A DNA stretch of 34,955 bases from Verrucomicrobiales bacterium (GTDB lineage: Bacteria; Verrucomicrobiota; Verrucomicrobiia; Limisphaerales; JAQGOY01): positions 1-34,955 of the forward strand of contig JAQGOY010000196.1 of assembly GCA_028293375.1 (NCBI GenBank), in the 5' to 3' direction. The notes under the pieces are model-generated. The model did not search any database. It saw only the letters and a list, made by a program, of their open reading frames with translations, and was not told the origin of the DNA. This document shows, piece by piece, positions 15,307-24,063 of the stretch. The position numbers were made by a program, and so were the translations under genes. How positions within the stretch are numbered: position 1 is the first letter of the stretch; each line of letters starts with the position of its first letter.

Positions 15307-16482
15307 ATGAGTGAGAGCCCACAACCGGTTGGAATTCATGATCGTATCCGCGAGTTGGATGTGATTCGAGGATTTGCCCTGTTCGGTGTTCTTTTGGTAA
15401 ATTGCCTTACCCTGTTTCGAGTCTCCTTCGCTGCCCGCCTGGAGGGAATTCCTAAACCGCCCCTCGCCCCCGACCATTGGACCGAACTGATTGCCTCGTA
15501 CTTTTTCGAGTTCAAGGCGATAACACTTTTTTCGCTTTTATTTGGAGTAGGGTCAGCGATCCAGTGGGAAAAAGCGACTCTTCGCCACATCTCTCCATTT
15601 TCGTTTCTGACGCGCAGATATCTGGTTTTGTTATTCATAGGCCTCATTCACATGATCTTCCTATGGAATGGAGACATACTTTGCCTTTATGCGGTTTGTG
15701 GACTGTTGATTCTTCCTTTGTATGGATTGTCGTCTCGTTCTTTAGTTATTGCCGGCCTTGCGCTGGTCATTCTGGGATTTTCTTCGATTACAGATGGACT
15801 ATTTCCTTCCAGTTTAATCCTGGAAGAAGACAAAGGATTAGCCACCGCCGTTTATTCCTCGGGCACTTACATGGATATTTTAAGATTTAGAATCCAGGAA
15901 ACTGGCGACATTATCCTGCCGCTGCTGATCATTACGCTCCCCCGAACCTGCGGGGTATTCCTTCTGGGAGCAGCGGCGTGGAAGAGCGGGCTGCTAAAAA
16001 ATGTGGAGCGATACAGACTCAGCATCGCACTTGGGGGAATAGTCCTGGTTATTTCTGGGTGCATCGCCACTTTTGCCATCGTTTGGAGCCAGGACACGAA
16101 TACGCCTTTGGGAGAGATTCTTGAATGGGCCGAACGGTTTAGCTATCTGCCATTGGGAATCGGCTACGGCGCTTTGATTTTTTCCTGCCTGACAGCGAGG
16201 CTAAAGTATTGGCCCCTGCCAGAATTGGGCGCGGTGGGGCAAATGGCGCTTACGAATTATCTCCTGCAATCCGTCGTACTTACTTTCGTGTTTTACGGCT
16301 ATGGACTTGGGTATTTTGCCATACTTGGGAGTGCGATTTGTGCCGCGCTTTGTGTCACCCTTTTTGCGGCGCAATGTGCTTACAGTCGCTGGTGGTTGCG
16401 ACGATTCGAATTCGGTCCGGTGGAATGGATGTGGCGTTCCCTAACTTACGGTAAACGTCAACAATTCACGAAAATAAAATGA
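15307..16482 (+). CDS. DUF418 (YeiB-type) multi-pass membrane protein
   Basis: The 391-aa protein begins with the family hallmark RELDVIRGFALFGVLLVN, followed by about ten hydrophobic segments. Near the end it shows the conserved DUF418 C-terminal pattern, seen here as FEFGPVEWMWRSLTYGKRQ. Internal motifs FSLLFGVGSAIQ and YLVLLFIGLIHMIFLWNGDIL are also typical. The function of the family is not established; relatives are proposed to be inner-membrane transporters or acyltransferase-like proteins. It overlaps the next gene by four bases (ATGA at 16479-16482), so the two membrane proteins are translationally coupled. The start ATG at 15307 gives the expected short N-terminus before the first motif. 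Confidence 0.88.
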   Translation: MSESPQPVGIHDRIRELDVIRGFALFGVLLVNCLTLFRVSFAARLEGIPKPPLAPDHWTELIASYFFEFKAITLFSLLFGVGSAIQWEKATLRHISPFSFLTRRYLVLLFIGLIHMIFLWNGDILCLYAVCGLLILPLYGLSSRSLVIAGLALVILGFSSITDGLFPSSLILEEDKGLATAVYSSGTYMDILRFRIQETGDIILPLLIITLPRTCGVFLLGAAAWKSGLLKNVERYRLSIALGGIVLVISGCIATFAIVWSQDTNTPLGEILEWAERFSYLPLGIGYGALIFSCLTARLKYWPLPELGAVGQMALTNYLLQSVVLTFVFYGYGLGYFAILGSAICAALCVTLFAAQCAYSRWWLRRFEFGPVEWMWRSLTYGKRQQFTKIK

Positions 16483-17186
16483 ACATGGCCGCTCCAGAAA
16501 TTTCCCAACCATTCATCGGGCTGACCCTCGGGTTGATCGCAGTGACTGGCGTGGCCTTTGTTCGACTCCTGCCGTATCGAAGGGCGACGGCAGCATTGAT
16601 GGCCATGCTGGCCTGGCTCGCGATGCAGGGGATACTTGCGGGAAAGGGCTTCTTTGAAACTCCGCATTCCTTTCCGCCGCGCATGGGGCTAATCGTCATT
16701 CCCATGCTCGCCTTTCTTGTTTGGGTAGCCCGAGGAAAACTCCCGTTGACCTTCGCAGAAGCCTGTCCTGGAAGATACCTGGTTTGGTTTCAGGCTTTTA
16801 GAATTTTGGTGGAAGTAACGATTTACAAGCTGACGCAGGCTGGCTTGATGCCCAGAGAAATGACCTTTGAAGGAAGAAACTTCGATATTATTTCCGGAGT
16901 GAGCGCAGTTGCCATGGGCTTCGTTGCCAAAAAAAGCTCAGTGTGGGCTCTGAAATCGATCATTAGTTGGAACCTGGTTTGTGCGGCCATCCTTTGCGTG
17001 ACTGTAGTCACTGGCGTCCTCTCCGCGCCGGGACCACAACGCATGCTGATGACCCCCATTCCAAATCGTGCAGTTCTACTTTTTCCATTCGTTTATATTC
17101 CTGCGTTCATGGTGCCACTGGCATTTTCCCTGCACATCCTCTCCGTCCGAAAGTCACTCGCGATGCTTCAAAAAAAGTCAGAATAA
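16479..17186 (+). CDS. Multi-pass membrane protein of unknown function
   Basis: The 235-aa protein is almost entirely hydrophobic, with six or seven predicted TM segments. Examples are GLTLGLIAVTGVAFVRLL, LMAMLAWLAMQGILAG, MGLIVIPMLAFLVWVA, LVCAAILCVTVVTGVL and LLFPFVYIPAFMVPLAF. A conserved-looking loop between TM3 and TM4 reads GRYLVWFQAFRILVEVTIYKL, where charged residues sit within a helix. I do not recognise a named family. Its start overlaps the DUF418 stop by four bases, so it is coexpressed with that protein and may work with it in the membrane. The short basic C-terminus (VRKSLAMLQKK) is likely cytoplasmic. Confidence 0.75.
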   Translation: MNMAAPEISQPFIGLTLGLIAVTGVAFVRLLPYRRATAALMAMLAWLAMQGILAGKGFFETPHSFPPRMGLIVIPMLAFLVWVARGKLPLTFAEACPGRYLVWFQAFRILVEVTIYKLTQAGLMPREMTFEGRNFDIISGVSAVAMGFVAKKSSVWALKSIISWNLVCAAILCVTVVTGVLSAPGPQRMLMTPIPNRAVLLFPFVYIPAFMVPLAFSLHILSVRKSLAMLQKKSE

Positions 17187-17229
17187 TTCAGAACGCAATG
17201 GAGCGCGACAGCTTGTTTAACTTTTTCGA

Positions 17230-18087
17230 TTACCGAACCTTAAGGTTTTCGGCAGCGACGAACTGAGCCTCGAGAAACATTTCGTTCCGGGTCTTATCGG
17301 TCCTGGCCCTCCAGGTTTTGAGGGCAGTCGCCATAACGGGGTCACGGTTGTTGGGCACCATTCTTAATAAAGCTGACAATGCAGCCAGACGGATATTCCC
17401 ATCATTCTCTTCCATCATCTGGATGAGATCTTGTTTCCAGGCAGTTGGCGGGTGAAAGACGAAAGTGGCTTGAAGGGCGAGTTCCCTAACGGACCGTTTG
17501 GCGTGATAAAAAGATTCATGAAGCTCCGCAAGGAACTCTTCCCTCTGCTGGCCCTGTGAGAAAGCCCCCAAATCAAAGGGGGTATAGTAATAACGCGAAT
17601 CTCGATCCACCAACGTGCTTCTTGGTCTTTCTCCGTAGGTTTCCAACAATTTTAACATTCCCCCTCCCTGTTTGTTTCCTATCTCCAATAAAACCAATGC
17701 TGCCCTATCCCGCATCCCCTGGTCGTAACGAATGGGGTCGACCGTTGGCGGCGCCAGCCATTGCTTTTTACGCAGCCAGGCAATGGGGGCAGCCATAAAA
17801 CCATCTGTGCGTGGCGGTGCGTTAGTGAGGACTTTTACAAGTATCGGCACCACTTCAGGTCCTTTCGATTTCAAGGCGAGGATCGCAGGATCATTGTTTA
17901 TGATATAGCTGGCGTTCCCCTCTCTGGGGTTAGGATAGTGGACTTTTTCCAACCAAACGGTTGCCGATCGCCCCTGAACAATCAACTCCCCCGAAAACCA
18001 GCCGCGCTTTAATGAAACGGTAAGCAATCCGAGCAGGACCGAGAGGGTGACAAATCCTCCGGCAACTTTAAAGTAACGAGTGTTCAT
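17230..18087 (-). CDS. Membrane-anchored HEAT-like repeat protein
   Basis: The 285-aa protein has an N-terminal hydrophobic segment (about residues 8-28, AGGFVTLSVLLGLLTVSL) that is probably an uncleaved anchor or signal. It continues with a globular helical part. Stretches such as SVRELALQATFVF and NIRLAALSALLRMVPNNRDPV look like HEAT repeats, which form helical solenoids used in protein contacts. A segment near the start (GRSATVWLEKV) resembles the N-terminal part of other Verrucomicrobia HEAT proteins. No catalytic motif is seen. It follows the class V aminotransferase gene on the same strand with an 83-base gap, so it may be cotranscribed, although nothing links the functions. Confidence 0.7.
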   Translation of the reverse strand: MNTRYFKVAGGFVTLSVLLGLLTVSLKRGWFSGELIVQGRSATVWLEKVHYPNPREGNASYIINNDPAILALKSKGPEVVPILVKVLTNAPPRTDGFMAAPIAWLRKKQWLAPPTVDPIRYDQGMRDRAALVLLEIGNKQGGGMLKLLETYGERPRSTLVDRDSRYYYTPFDLGAFSQGQQREEFLAELHESFYHAKRSVRELALQATFVFHPPTAWKQDLIQMMEENDGNIRLAALSALLRMVPNNRDPVMATALKTWRARTDKTRNEMFLEAQFVAAENLKVR

Positions 18088-18170
18088 GTTTTACAAGAGT
18101 GATAGATTGAAAACCCAGAATTTTCCCTTTGTTTCGGCCCGGCCTAAATACGACTGACATCCGCTCGCGA

Positions 18171-19403
18171 TTAGTCGTGTCCTATCTCAGTCTGAATTTT
18201 TTTCAAACTGTCAGCCAGGTAATGATAGTCCTTTTCAGTGTTATAGGCCTGAGCCGAGACTCGGAGCAGCCTGGATGGCCATTTTGGCCAGGGAACTACT
18301 GGAACTTCGATTCGATATTGTTTCCTCAACTGTTCCTGAAAATTGTCCAAGTATAATGGACTAGAGCCCGGGGCCTTTTCTTTGCCAGCAGGAATCACCA
18401 CCGAGGCCAGCGATCCTATCATGTCCACGGGTGCAAGAAAAGATTGAGGAAAAACTTCCGAGAGGATTTTGCGAGCCCGCAGCACCAGGCTTTTGTTCCT
18501 CTTTCTTAAGCCAGTCCAACCTTCGGGATGCAGGGCGCCCAAACTTGAAAGTGCAAACGGGATGGAGAGAGAGGCACTGGGGTCTCCTGTCCCGGTCCAG
18601 CCGAATTCCACCTGAAACCGCGAGCGGTCACGACGGGTGGTGCTGGCGCCGTGGCTAATGGTTAGTGGGCGTGTATAGGACTGCGCATTTTTTTCCACAT
18701 AGAGAAACGCAGCTCCTTTGGGCGCGCAAATCCATTTGTGACAATTACCAGTGTAGAATGTTGGATTAATATGTTTTAAATCCAGATCAACCATGCCGGG
18801 TGCATGCGCGCCATCTATCAGCGTGGCAATGCCTCTTTCGCGGCAGAGATTTACGATTTCTTTCACTGGAAAAATCAGGCCTGTCTGACTGGTGACGTGA
18901 TCCACCAACACCAATTTGGTTCTTTTCCCCAACCGTGATCGCACCGCATCAACCACCTGGGTCGCGGATTGAGTCGGAAAAGGAATATCGATGACTTCCA
19001 CTGTCGCTCCGTGTCTTTCTGCATGATAACGCAGTGCATTGGAACAAGCATTGTATTCATGACTTGTTACGAGCGCTTCGTCTCCCGGTTCCCAGGGAAA
19101 GGAATTCAGAACGGTATTCACGCCGGTTGTGGCGTTAGGAACGAAGACCAGGTCGTCGAGGGAAGTTCCTACAAATTTTGCCAGTGTTTCACGTGCTTCA
19201 TCCAACATTGGTTCCAGGTCGCGAACCAGGAATTGAATCGGATCTCGTTCCAGGCGTTGGCGAATTTCAGCCTGGTACTCCATCACCGGACGGGGACAAC
19301 TTCCAAAGGAACCATGGTTGAGAAAAGTCAGGGAAGGGTCGAGAAGCCAAAAACGAGGATCGGCAGGAAGCGGTGTCTGGAGATCTTGGTCAATGATTTG
19401 CAT
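18171..19403 (-). CDS. PLP-dependent aminotransferase class V (isopenicillin-N-epimerase-like)
   Basis: The 410-aa protein is a fold-type I class V aminotransferase. The N-terminal FLNHGSFGSCPRPV is typical of isopenicillin-N epimerase and cysteine-desulfurase-like relatives. The cofactor-binding residues are D198 and H200 in LIDGAHAPG, and the Schiff-base lysine is K223 in GNCHKWICAPKGAAFL. NATTGVNTVL (90-99) supplies the phosphate-side contacts. Length is normal and the active site looks intact. Members act as epimerases, desulfurases or lyases on small amino acids, and the actual substrate is not readable here. No beta-lactam genes are nearby, so a penicillin role is unlikely. Divergent from the exported TIM-barrel gene. 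Confidence 0.9.
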   Translation of the reverse strand: MQIIDQDLQTPLPADPRFWLLDPSLTFLNHGSFGSCPRPVMEYQAEIRQRLERDPIQFLVRDLEPMLDEARETLAKFVGTSLDDLVFVPNATTGVNTVLNSFPWEPGDEALVTSHEYNACSNALRYHAERHGATVEVIDIPFPTQSATQVVDAVRSRLGKRTKLVLVDHVTSQTGLIFPVKEIVNLCRERGIATLIDGAHAPGMVDLDLKHINPTFYTGNCHKWICAPKGAAFLYVEKNAQSYTRPLTISHGASTTRRDRSRFQVEFGWTGTGDPSASLSIPFALSSLGALHPEGWTGLRKRNKSLVLRARKILSEVFPQSFLAPVDMIGSLASVVIPAGKEKAPGSSPLYLDNFQEQLRKQYRIEVPVVPWPKWPSRLLRVSAQAYNTEKDYHYLADSLKKIQTEIGHD

Positions 19404-19517
19404 GTTTTATGTAACAGTCCAGGGGATCGGAAATCGCCTAACTTTTCACCGACAGGAGGATTAGCGCAAGCGACGATTTTTGACTGTATTTTTATGATAT
19501 TGCGGTCATGTTCAGCC

Positions 19518-20420
19518 ATGCTTATCCGACCCCTCTTGTTTGCTGCCATTATCTGCGGATTTACATCGTTATCAAATGCAGGGTCAGTTTCTGTCCCCGT
19601 TCCCGGTTTTCCGGTGGGTCGTTGCGTCAAGGTGCTGAACATTCAAACCCCCGAAGAAGCGGGTCCCGCCGGGTTCGAGTATTTGGAGTTAGCCATGCAG
19701 GATTTATTGCCACTGTCTGAAGCCGATTTTGAAGCCACAGTGAAACGTTTGAAGGCGCTTCCGATTCATGCCCTCTCAGGGTATGGGTTTCTTCCAGCAG
19801 ACCTGAAAATTCTGGGTCCGGACATGGAGCCGCAAAGAATGGGGGTTGCCTTGAGAAATGGCTTGGCCAGGGCAGAAAGGCTGGAACTCAAGATGGTCAT
19901 CTTCGGTAATTTGCTCACCAACTTAAGAAAAGTTCCCGCAGGCATTCTCAAGGCTGATGCGCAAAAGCAATTCGAAATTTTCTGTCGCGCGGCCGCCGAG
20001 GAAGGGGCCCGCCACGGGATAGTAATTCTGATCGAGCCTATTCCCGCCCCCACCACTGACCTGATTAACAACGTGGCTGAAGCTCTGGCGCTGGTTGAAA
20101 AAGTGAACCACCCAAACCTGCAGCTATTGGTGGAATATACCATCCTGGTGAAATCCAAAGAAGACCTGGCCATTCTGGAAAAGGCGGCTTCCCATATTCG
20201 ACAAATCGAAATTCAGAACCCGAATGGATGGATCTATCCCAAAAATGCGGATGAGTCCGACTACGCTTCCTTCTTTAAAGCCCTGAAAAAAGGAAATTAT
20301 CAAGGCAGCTTCAGCATTCACGGAAAGCCGGCAGACGTGGCAATTGACGCTCCAAAAGCCATCGCGCTCATTCGTTCACTAACACGCGAGTATCTGGCTC
20401 CTGAAGCGCCGGGTAAATGA
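19518..20420 (+). CDS. Exported sugar phosphate isomerase/epimerase-like TIM-barrel protein
   Basis: From the ATG at 19518 the protein is 300 aa and begins with a signal peptide (MLIRPLLFAAIICGFTSLSNA). The mature part is a xylose-isomerase-like TIM barrel, with LGPDMEPQRMGVALRNGLARAERLELKMVIFG. The segments GIVILIEPIPAPTTDLINNVAEAL and LQLLVEYTI carry the glutamate positions expected for metal binding. HIRQIEIQNPNGW and GSFSIHGKP follow. Where typical members have D/H ligands, this one shows I-E-I-Q and S-I-H, so the metal site may be altered. Verrucomicrobia and Planctomycetes have many exported members of this family. The frame is open upstream to 18969, but that part overlaps the divergent gene and lacks similarity; an ATG at 19494 is an alternative. 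Its end almost meets the convergent MFS gene. Confidence 0.82.
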   Translation: MLIRPLLFAAIICGFTSLSNAGSVSVPVPGFPVGRCVKVLNIQTPEEAGPAGFEYLELAMQDLLPLSEADFEATVKRLKALPIHALSGYGFLPADLKILGPDMEPQRMGVALRNGLARAERLELKMVIFGNLLTNLRKVPAGILKADAQKQFEIFCRAAAEEGARHGIVILIEPIPAPTTDLINNVAEALALVEKVNHPNLQLLVEYTILVKSKEDLAILEKAASHIRQIEIQNPNGWIYPKNADESDYASFFKALKKGNYQGSFSIHGKPADVAIDAPKAIALIRSLTREYLAPEAPGK

Positions 20421-20425
20421 TACAT

Positions 20426-21655
20426 TCAGGCAGGCTGTTTTATTTTCGAAGTGGAAATCACCCACGCGGCTAGGAATCCACATGTCGAAAACAGAAGCCA
20501 AAACGCGCCTGGATTCCAGGCCAGGCCACGCAATCCCACACTCGGGCCCACGACCAGGGCCAAAGACCAGGTCATACTCACGAGACCAAGGTATCTTCCC
20601 CTGGCATTCGCTGGGCACATATTCGCGGCATAGGCGGAAGCAATCGGAATCGACAACATCTCCCCAATGGTGAAGACGATCACCGAAAACAGGAGTGACC
20701 AAACGTCATGTGCGAAGGCGGCAATGCCAAAGCCTATTCCGACCAGAGAGTATCCCACAGGAATAATTCTTTGCGGCTTCAGTTTTTGCGTCCATGTCGA
20801 AACAGGCAATTCAAAGAGCACAATCAACAGCCCATTAAAGGATATGAGTCGTCCATAAACTTCTGCGGACAAACCCTGGTTGATGACATGCACCCCAAAG
20901 GTCGAACTCATCTGAAAAAACATGAGACCAATGAGGAAGGATGACGCCAGTACTTTCAGGAACTCGAAGTTGCTCAGGGCACCCTTCAAGGCCGTAGCCC
21001 AATGCGCTTCCTGTCTGGCGGTTCGCAAGCCTTCTGGAAGCCAGGCCACGGCGACGATGGCGTACAACAGGGAGGTCATGGCATCGCCCACAAACAGCCA
21101 GGAGAATGAATATTTAACAAGGAATCCTGCGGTAGCAGGGCCAAAAGCCCAGCCGGCATTCAAGGCGATGCGGTACACGCAAAAGGCGGTTACGCGGTTT
21201 TCAGGCGGGACCAGGTCTGCGATTAGCGCGCTGCTCGCGGGTCGGTACAATTCAGATGCCAGTCCGGTCAAGGCCGTGAGGGCGAAAATAGCCCACAATT
21301 GATGAGCCGTACCAAGAAGAGTCATGGTGATTCCCGCGGCAATCATGGAGATAATGATCGTCTTCCTTCGACCAATACGATCGGCCAAAAATCCGCCCAG
21401 GATCGAGGCAAATAAATTCCCTATCCCGTAGCAGCCGACTGCCAAACCCGCATTGACGAGACTGAAGCCCTTTGTAGTCAGGTAAAGGGTAAGGAAGGGC
21501 ACCACGAAACTTCCAAATTTATTCAGAAAAGTCCCGGCACAAATGATCCATACGCCGCGAGGCAGCTCCCGAACAGCAGCGAGCGCGCGCTTATAACCGA
21601 AAATCACATCGATCAATCTGGTCAATCGTGAAGGAATGGGGATGTTAGGGCTCAT
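20426..21655 (-). CDS. MFS transporter
   Basis: The 409-aa protein is a 12-TM major facilitator. The loop 2-3 signature is present as GGFLADRIGRRKTIII, and the N-half motif LYRPASSALIADLVPPENR resembles the multidrug-resistance (DHA1) group such as MdtH and YceL-type proteins. It probably exports a small molecule using the proton gradient; the substrate is unknown. The open frame runs upstream to 21706, but that extension reads through a strong hairpin. The ATG at 21655 is therefore the better start: it begins SPNIPIPSRL and leaves an 11-base gap to the terminator. Having a terminator just before the gene is unusual (see 21661-21694). It converges with the exported TIM-barrel gene with a five-base gap. 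Confidence 0.87.
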   Translation of the reverse strand: MSPNIPIPSRLTRLIDVIFGYKRALAAVRELPRGVWIICAGTFLNKFGSFVVPFLTLYLTTKGFSLVNAGLAVGCYGIGNLFASILGGFLADRIGRRKTIIISMIAAGITMTLLGTAHQLWAIFALTALTGLASELYRPASSALIADLVPPENRVTAFCVYRIALNAGWAFGPATAGFLVKYSFSWLFVGDAMTSLLYAIVAVAWLPEGLRTARQEAHWATALKGALSNFEFLKVLASSFLIGLMFFQMSSTFGVHVINQGLSAEVYGRLISFNGLLIVLFELPVSTWTQKLKPQRIIPVGYSLVGIGFGIAAFAHDVWSLLFSVIVFTIGEMLSIPIASAYAANMCPANARGRYLGLVSMTWSLALVVGPSVGLRGLAWNPGAFWLLFSTCGFLAAWVISTSKIKQPA

Positions 21656-21660
21656 AAAAC

Positions 21661-21694
21661 AAAAAAGCCCTGCCACTTTTTCGGTGGCAGGGCT
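21661..21694 (-). terminator. Intrinsic terminator upstream of the MFS gene, oriented on the minus strand
   Basis: AGCCCTGCCAC (21666-21676) pairs perfectly with GTGGCAGGGCT (21684-21694). On the minus strand the stem is followed by TTTTTT and then TTGTTTT, i.e. a proper intrinsic terminator for a minus-strand transcript coming from about 21.85 kb. It sits only 6 bases before the MFS start codon, so it ends an upstream short transcript or acts as an attenuator for the transporter. Confidence 0.8.
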
Positions 21695-21713
21695 GGGAAA
21701 AGTCAAAACTTAT

Positions 21714-21845
21714 CTACCCAGTCTGCCTCCCGTAATAATCAGGTTTATTCAGGGAAACGACGTGGACGCGCACGGCCATGCGACCCTGAACCATGCGGCG
21801 CATGGCGATCAGAAAGGGGTTGCAAAAATGGCGACTGGCGGTCAT
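21714..21845 (-). CDS. Possible 43-codon small protein, or part of a small RNA, closed by the terminator
   Basis: A minus-strand frame runs from ATG 21845 to TAG 21714-21716 and stops 19 bases before the terminator stem. It would encode a basic 43-residue peptide whose second half reads MAVRVHVVSLNKPDYYGRQTG. A TTGACA on the minus strand (21885-21880) and a TAGAGT-like -10 (21864-21859) lie just upstream. The spacer between them is a short 15 bases, which would make the message almost leaderless. No Shine-Dalgarno sequence is seen. The stretch is GC-rich and can form hairpins (CCATGC/GCATGG), so a ~180-base structured RNA is an equal alternative. I do not recognise the peptide. Confidence 0.3.
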   Translation of the reverse strand: MTASRHFCNPFLIAMRRMVQGRMAVRVHVVSLNKPDYYGRQTG

Positions 21846-21938
21846 TAGAGGGGCTAAGACTCTAAAAAAGTTTCTGTCATGTCAACTTTTTTTGCATTTT
21901 GGCTTCCGAGGAGTAACTTCACTCATTGAGGAGTGCAA

Positions 21939-22601
21939 ATGGCACAAGGGATTTTATTTGATATCGACGGAACATTATTGGATTCCAACACGCTTCATGC
22001 GCAGGCATGGTCCGATGCGTTCAGAGAATTTGGGAAAAAAATTTCATCGAAAGAGATATGGCCGCAAATTGGGAAGGGGGGTGACCAGCTTCTCCCCGTA
22101 TTCCTGACCGAAGTCGAAATCCAGCAATTCGGTAAGCAACTTGAAAAACGTCGGGGCGAAATTTTCAAGGAGCATTACCTTCAACAGGCAAAACCATTTC
22201 CGAATGTGCGCGAATTATTCCAGCTTTTGTTGAAGGAGAAAAAGGAAATCGGCCTGGCTACTTCCTCCAAAGATGAGGAAGTGGAACAATTTAAGAAAAT
22301 CCTACATATCGAAGACCTCATCCAGTCTCAAACCACCAAAGACGACGCGCCCCACTCCAAACCCGAGCCGGATATTTTTCAGGCTGCGCTGAATAAGTTA
22401 AATGGTATATCCCGTCATGAAGCAGTGGTGGTCGGTGATACCCCGTACGATGTCCAGGCCGCGAAAAAGATTGGACTGAAAGTCATAGGTATCTTATGCG
22501 GTGGATTTGAAGAAGAACTTCTTCGCCAAGAAGGGGCTGATCAAGTTTATCGTGATCCCACGGATTTAATGAATCATTACGAGGAAAGTATTTTATGCTA
22601 A
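21939..22601 (+). CDS. HAD-family phosphatase (phosphoglycolate phosphatase / beta-phosphoglucomutase-like)
   Basis: The 220-aa protein has all four HAD motifs. Motif I is LFDIDGTLLDS with nucleophile D8 and acid/base D10. Motif II is the Ser/Thr of LATSS, motif III the lysine of SKPEPDIF, and motif IV GDTPYDVQAA. A helical cap of subclass I lies between motif I and II (residues ~16-85). These enzymes dephosphorylate small phosphorylated sugars or acids, or isomerise sugar phosphates; the exact substrate is not evident. A GAGGAG at 21928-21933 lies five bases before the ATG at 21939, which decides the start over the in-frame GTG at 21933. The stop overlaps the start of the sugar-dehydrogenase gene, so the two proteins are made together. 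Confidence 0.88.
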   Translation: MAQGILFDIDGTLLDSNTLHAQAWSDAFREFGKKISSKEIWPQIGKGGDQLLPVFLTEVEIQQFGKQLEKRRGEIFKEHYLQQAKPFPNVRELFQLLLKEKKEIGLATSSKDEEVEQFKKILHIEDLIQSQTTKDDAPHSKPEPDIFQAALNKLNGISRHEAVVVGDTPYDVQAAKKIGLKVIGILCGGFEEELLRQEGADQVYRDPTDLMNHYEESILC

Positions 22602-24022
22602 AGCGCCTGATTTATTTTGCGAGCGCAGCAGCCTGCGCCGTTTTCACCTTTGCTCCCAATGCACATTCTGCCATTGCCTCCAAAAAAGTGGTGTCAGGAT
22701 TACAATCTCCTCTCTTCGTCGGAGCTCCTCCGGGGGACACGAAGCGGTTATTCATTGTGGAATATCATGCAGGTAACATTCGAATTTTCGACCTTCAAAC
22801 TCAGGTGCTGCAGCCTGCGCCTTTCCTAACTGTGGCGGGGATAACGACCGGCAACGAGCAGGGCCTGCTCGGTCTGGCCTTCGATCCCGGATACAAGACC
22901 AACGGTTATTTTTACGTCAACTTCACCACCGGTGGCGGCGGAACTGCGGGCCATACGGAAATTGCCCGTTTCCAGGCACTCGGCGACCCGGTGACCAGCA
23001 CCAGCGCGGACGCGTCTTCGAAAACTTTGGTTTTATCGTACGATCAACCCGAATCGAATCACAACGGCGGCTGGCTGAGTTTTGGCAAAGATGGGTATCT
23101 TTATATTTCCGCCGGTGATGGGGGAGGCGCCAACGATCGGCATGGGACAATAGGTAATGGACAAGATCGAACCAGTTTTCTGGGAAAAATTTTACGAATC
23201 GATACCTCTACACTTCCCTACAAGATTCCAGCAGATAATCCATTCAAAGGGAGCGCCACTTTCAAACAGGAAATCTGGCAATTCGGACTGCGAAATCCGT
23301 GGAGGTGCAGTTTTGACCGGCTGACGGGAGACCTGTGGATTGGAGATGTGGGGCAGGATACAAGGGAGGAAATTGATTTTGTTCCAGCGGGGCAGGGGGG
23401 GCTGAATTTTGGCTGGCGGCCGCGCGAGGGAAAAATTGTCACTCCCGCTTACACCGGTTCACCTTATCCTGCGGAAACACCGGTAAGCGTTGTGACGGAT
23501 CCTCTCCACGACTATGACCACGCCACAGGAGTGAGCGTGACAGGTGGATATGTGTATCACGGGGAAGCGGTTCCAGAACTCCAGGGAAAATACTTATTTG
23601 CAGATTATGGCTCAGCGCGTTTTTGGATACTGGACCGTGCCGCCGGGCAGACGCTAGTCACTGAAAAAACCACCGAGCTCAATCCTGGCTCCAGCAAACT
23701 GATCAGTGGAATTTCCAGTTTTGGTGAAGATGGCGCAGGAGAAATTTATTTTTGCGACATCAACCACGGAACTGTGTTTAGAATTGAACAAGCTCAGGCC
23801 GCCAGCTTCACTTTCTTTAGAACGGATGTGGGTCCCGTTTTTAAGGCTCAATTCAACGCTTCCTCTTTTCAGACCTATCGCATCGAATTTGTAAATGCAT
23901 TTGATAATGAGGTTTGGGCTTCGTTCGGGAGCTACGGGCCGTTTCCTTATGACACGAATCTCACCTTCAGTACATCCCTACAGCCCGGTAACGTCTTCTA
24001 TCGAATCAAAACTCCGCAATAA
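22595..24022 (+). CDS. Secreted PQQ-type glucose/sorbosone dehydrogenase-like protein
   Basis: The 475-aa protein has a signal peptide (residues 1-25, ending NAHSA) and a GSDH beta-propeller of six blades. Key segments are QGLLGLAFDPGY, ESNHNGGWLSFGKDGYLYISAGDGG, GKILRIDT, WQFGLRNPWRCSFD and FGWRPREG. His in ESNHNGG and Arg in LRNPWR are the usual PQQ-site residues. It would oxidise sugars or related alcohols in the periplasm with pyrroloquinoline quinone; many family members are not proven to be PQQ enzymes. The final ~70 residues (from about AASFTFFRTD) form a separate module ending in FYRIKTPQ, similar to tails on other secreted proteins in this window. It starts inside the HAD stop (ATGCTAA), so it is translationally coupled. 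Confidence 0.88.
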   Translation: MLKRLIYFASAAACAVFTFAPNAHSAIASKKVVSGLQSPLFVGAPPGDTKRLFIVEYHAGNIRIFDLQTQVLQPAPFLTVAGITTGNEQGLLGLAFDPGYKTNGYFYVNFTTGGGGTAGHTEIARFQALGDPVTSTSADASSKTLVLSYDQPESNHNGGWLSFGKDGYLYISAGDGGGANDRHGTIGNGQDRTSFLGKILRIDTSTLPYKIPADNPFKGSATFKQEIWQFGLRNPWRCSFDRLTGDLWIGDVGQDTREEIDFVPAGQGGLNFGWRPREGKIVTPAYTGSPYPAETPVSVVTDPLHDYDHATGVSVTGGYVYHGEAVPELQGKYLFADYGSARFWILDRAAGQTLVTEKTTELNPGSSKLISGISSFGEDGAGEIYFCDINHGTVFRIEQAQAASFTFFRTDVGPVFKAQFNASSFQTYRIEFVNAFDNEVWASFGSYGPFPYDTNLTFSTSLQPGNVFYRIKTPQ

Positions 24023-24063
24023 TCCGGCTTAAGATTCCTTCGGTTCCCCCATTGACTTTCCCG

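Noticed and set aside
18969-19517. N-terminal extension of the exported TIM-barrel gene
   Set aside because: The extension overlaps the divergent aminotransferase gene and would bury the signal peptide; it has no family similarity. The start at 19518 (or 19494) is preferred.
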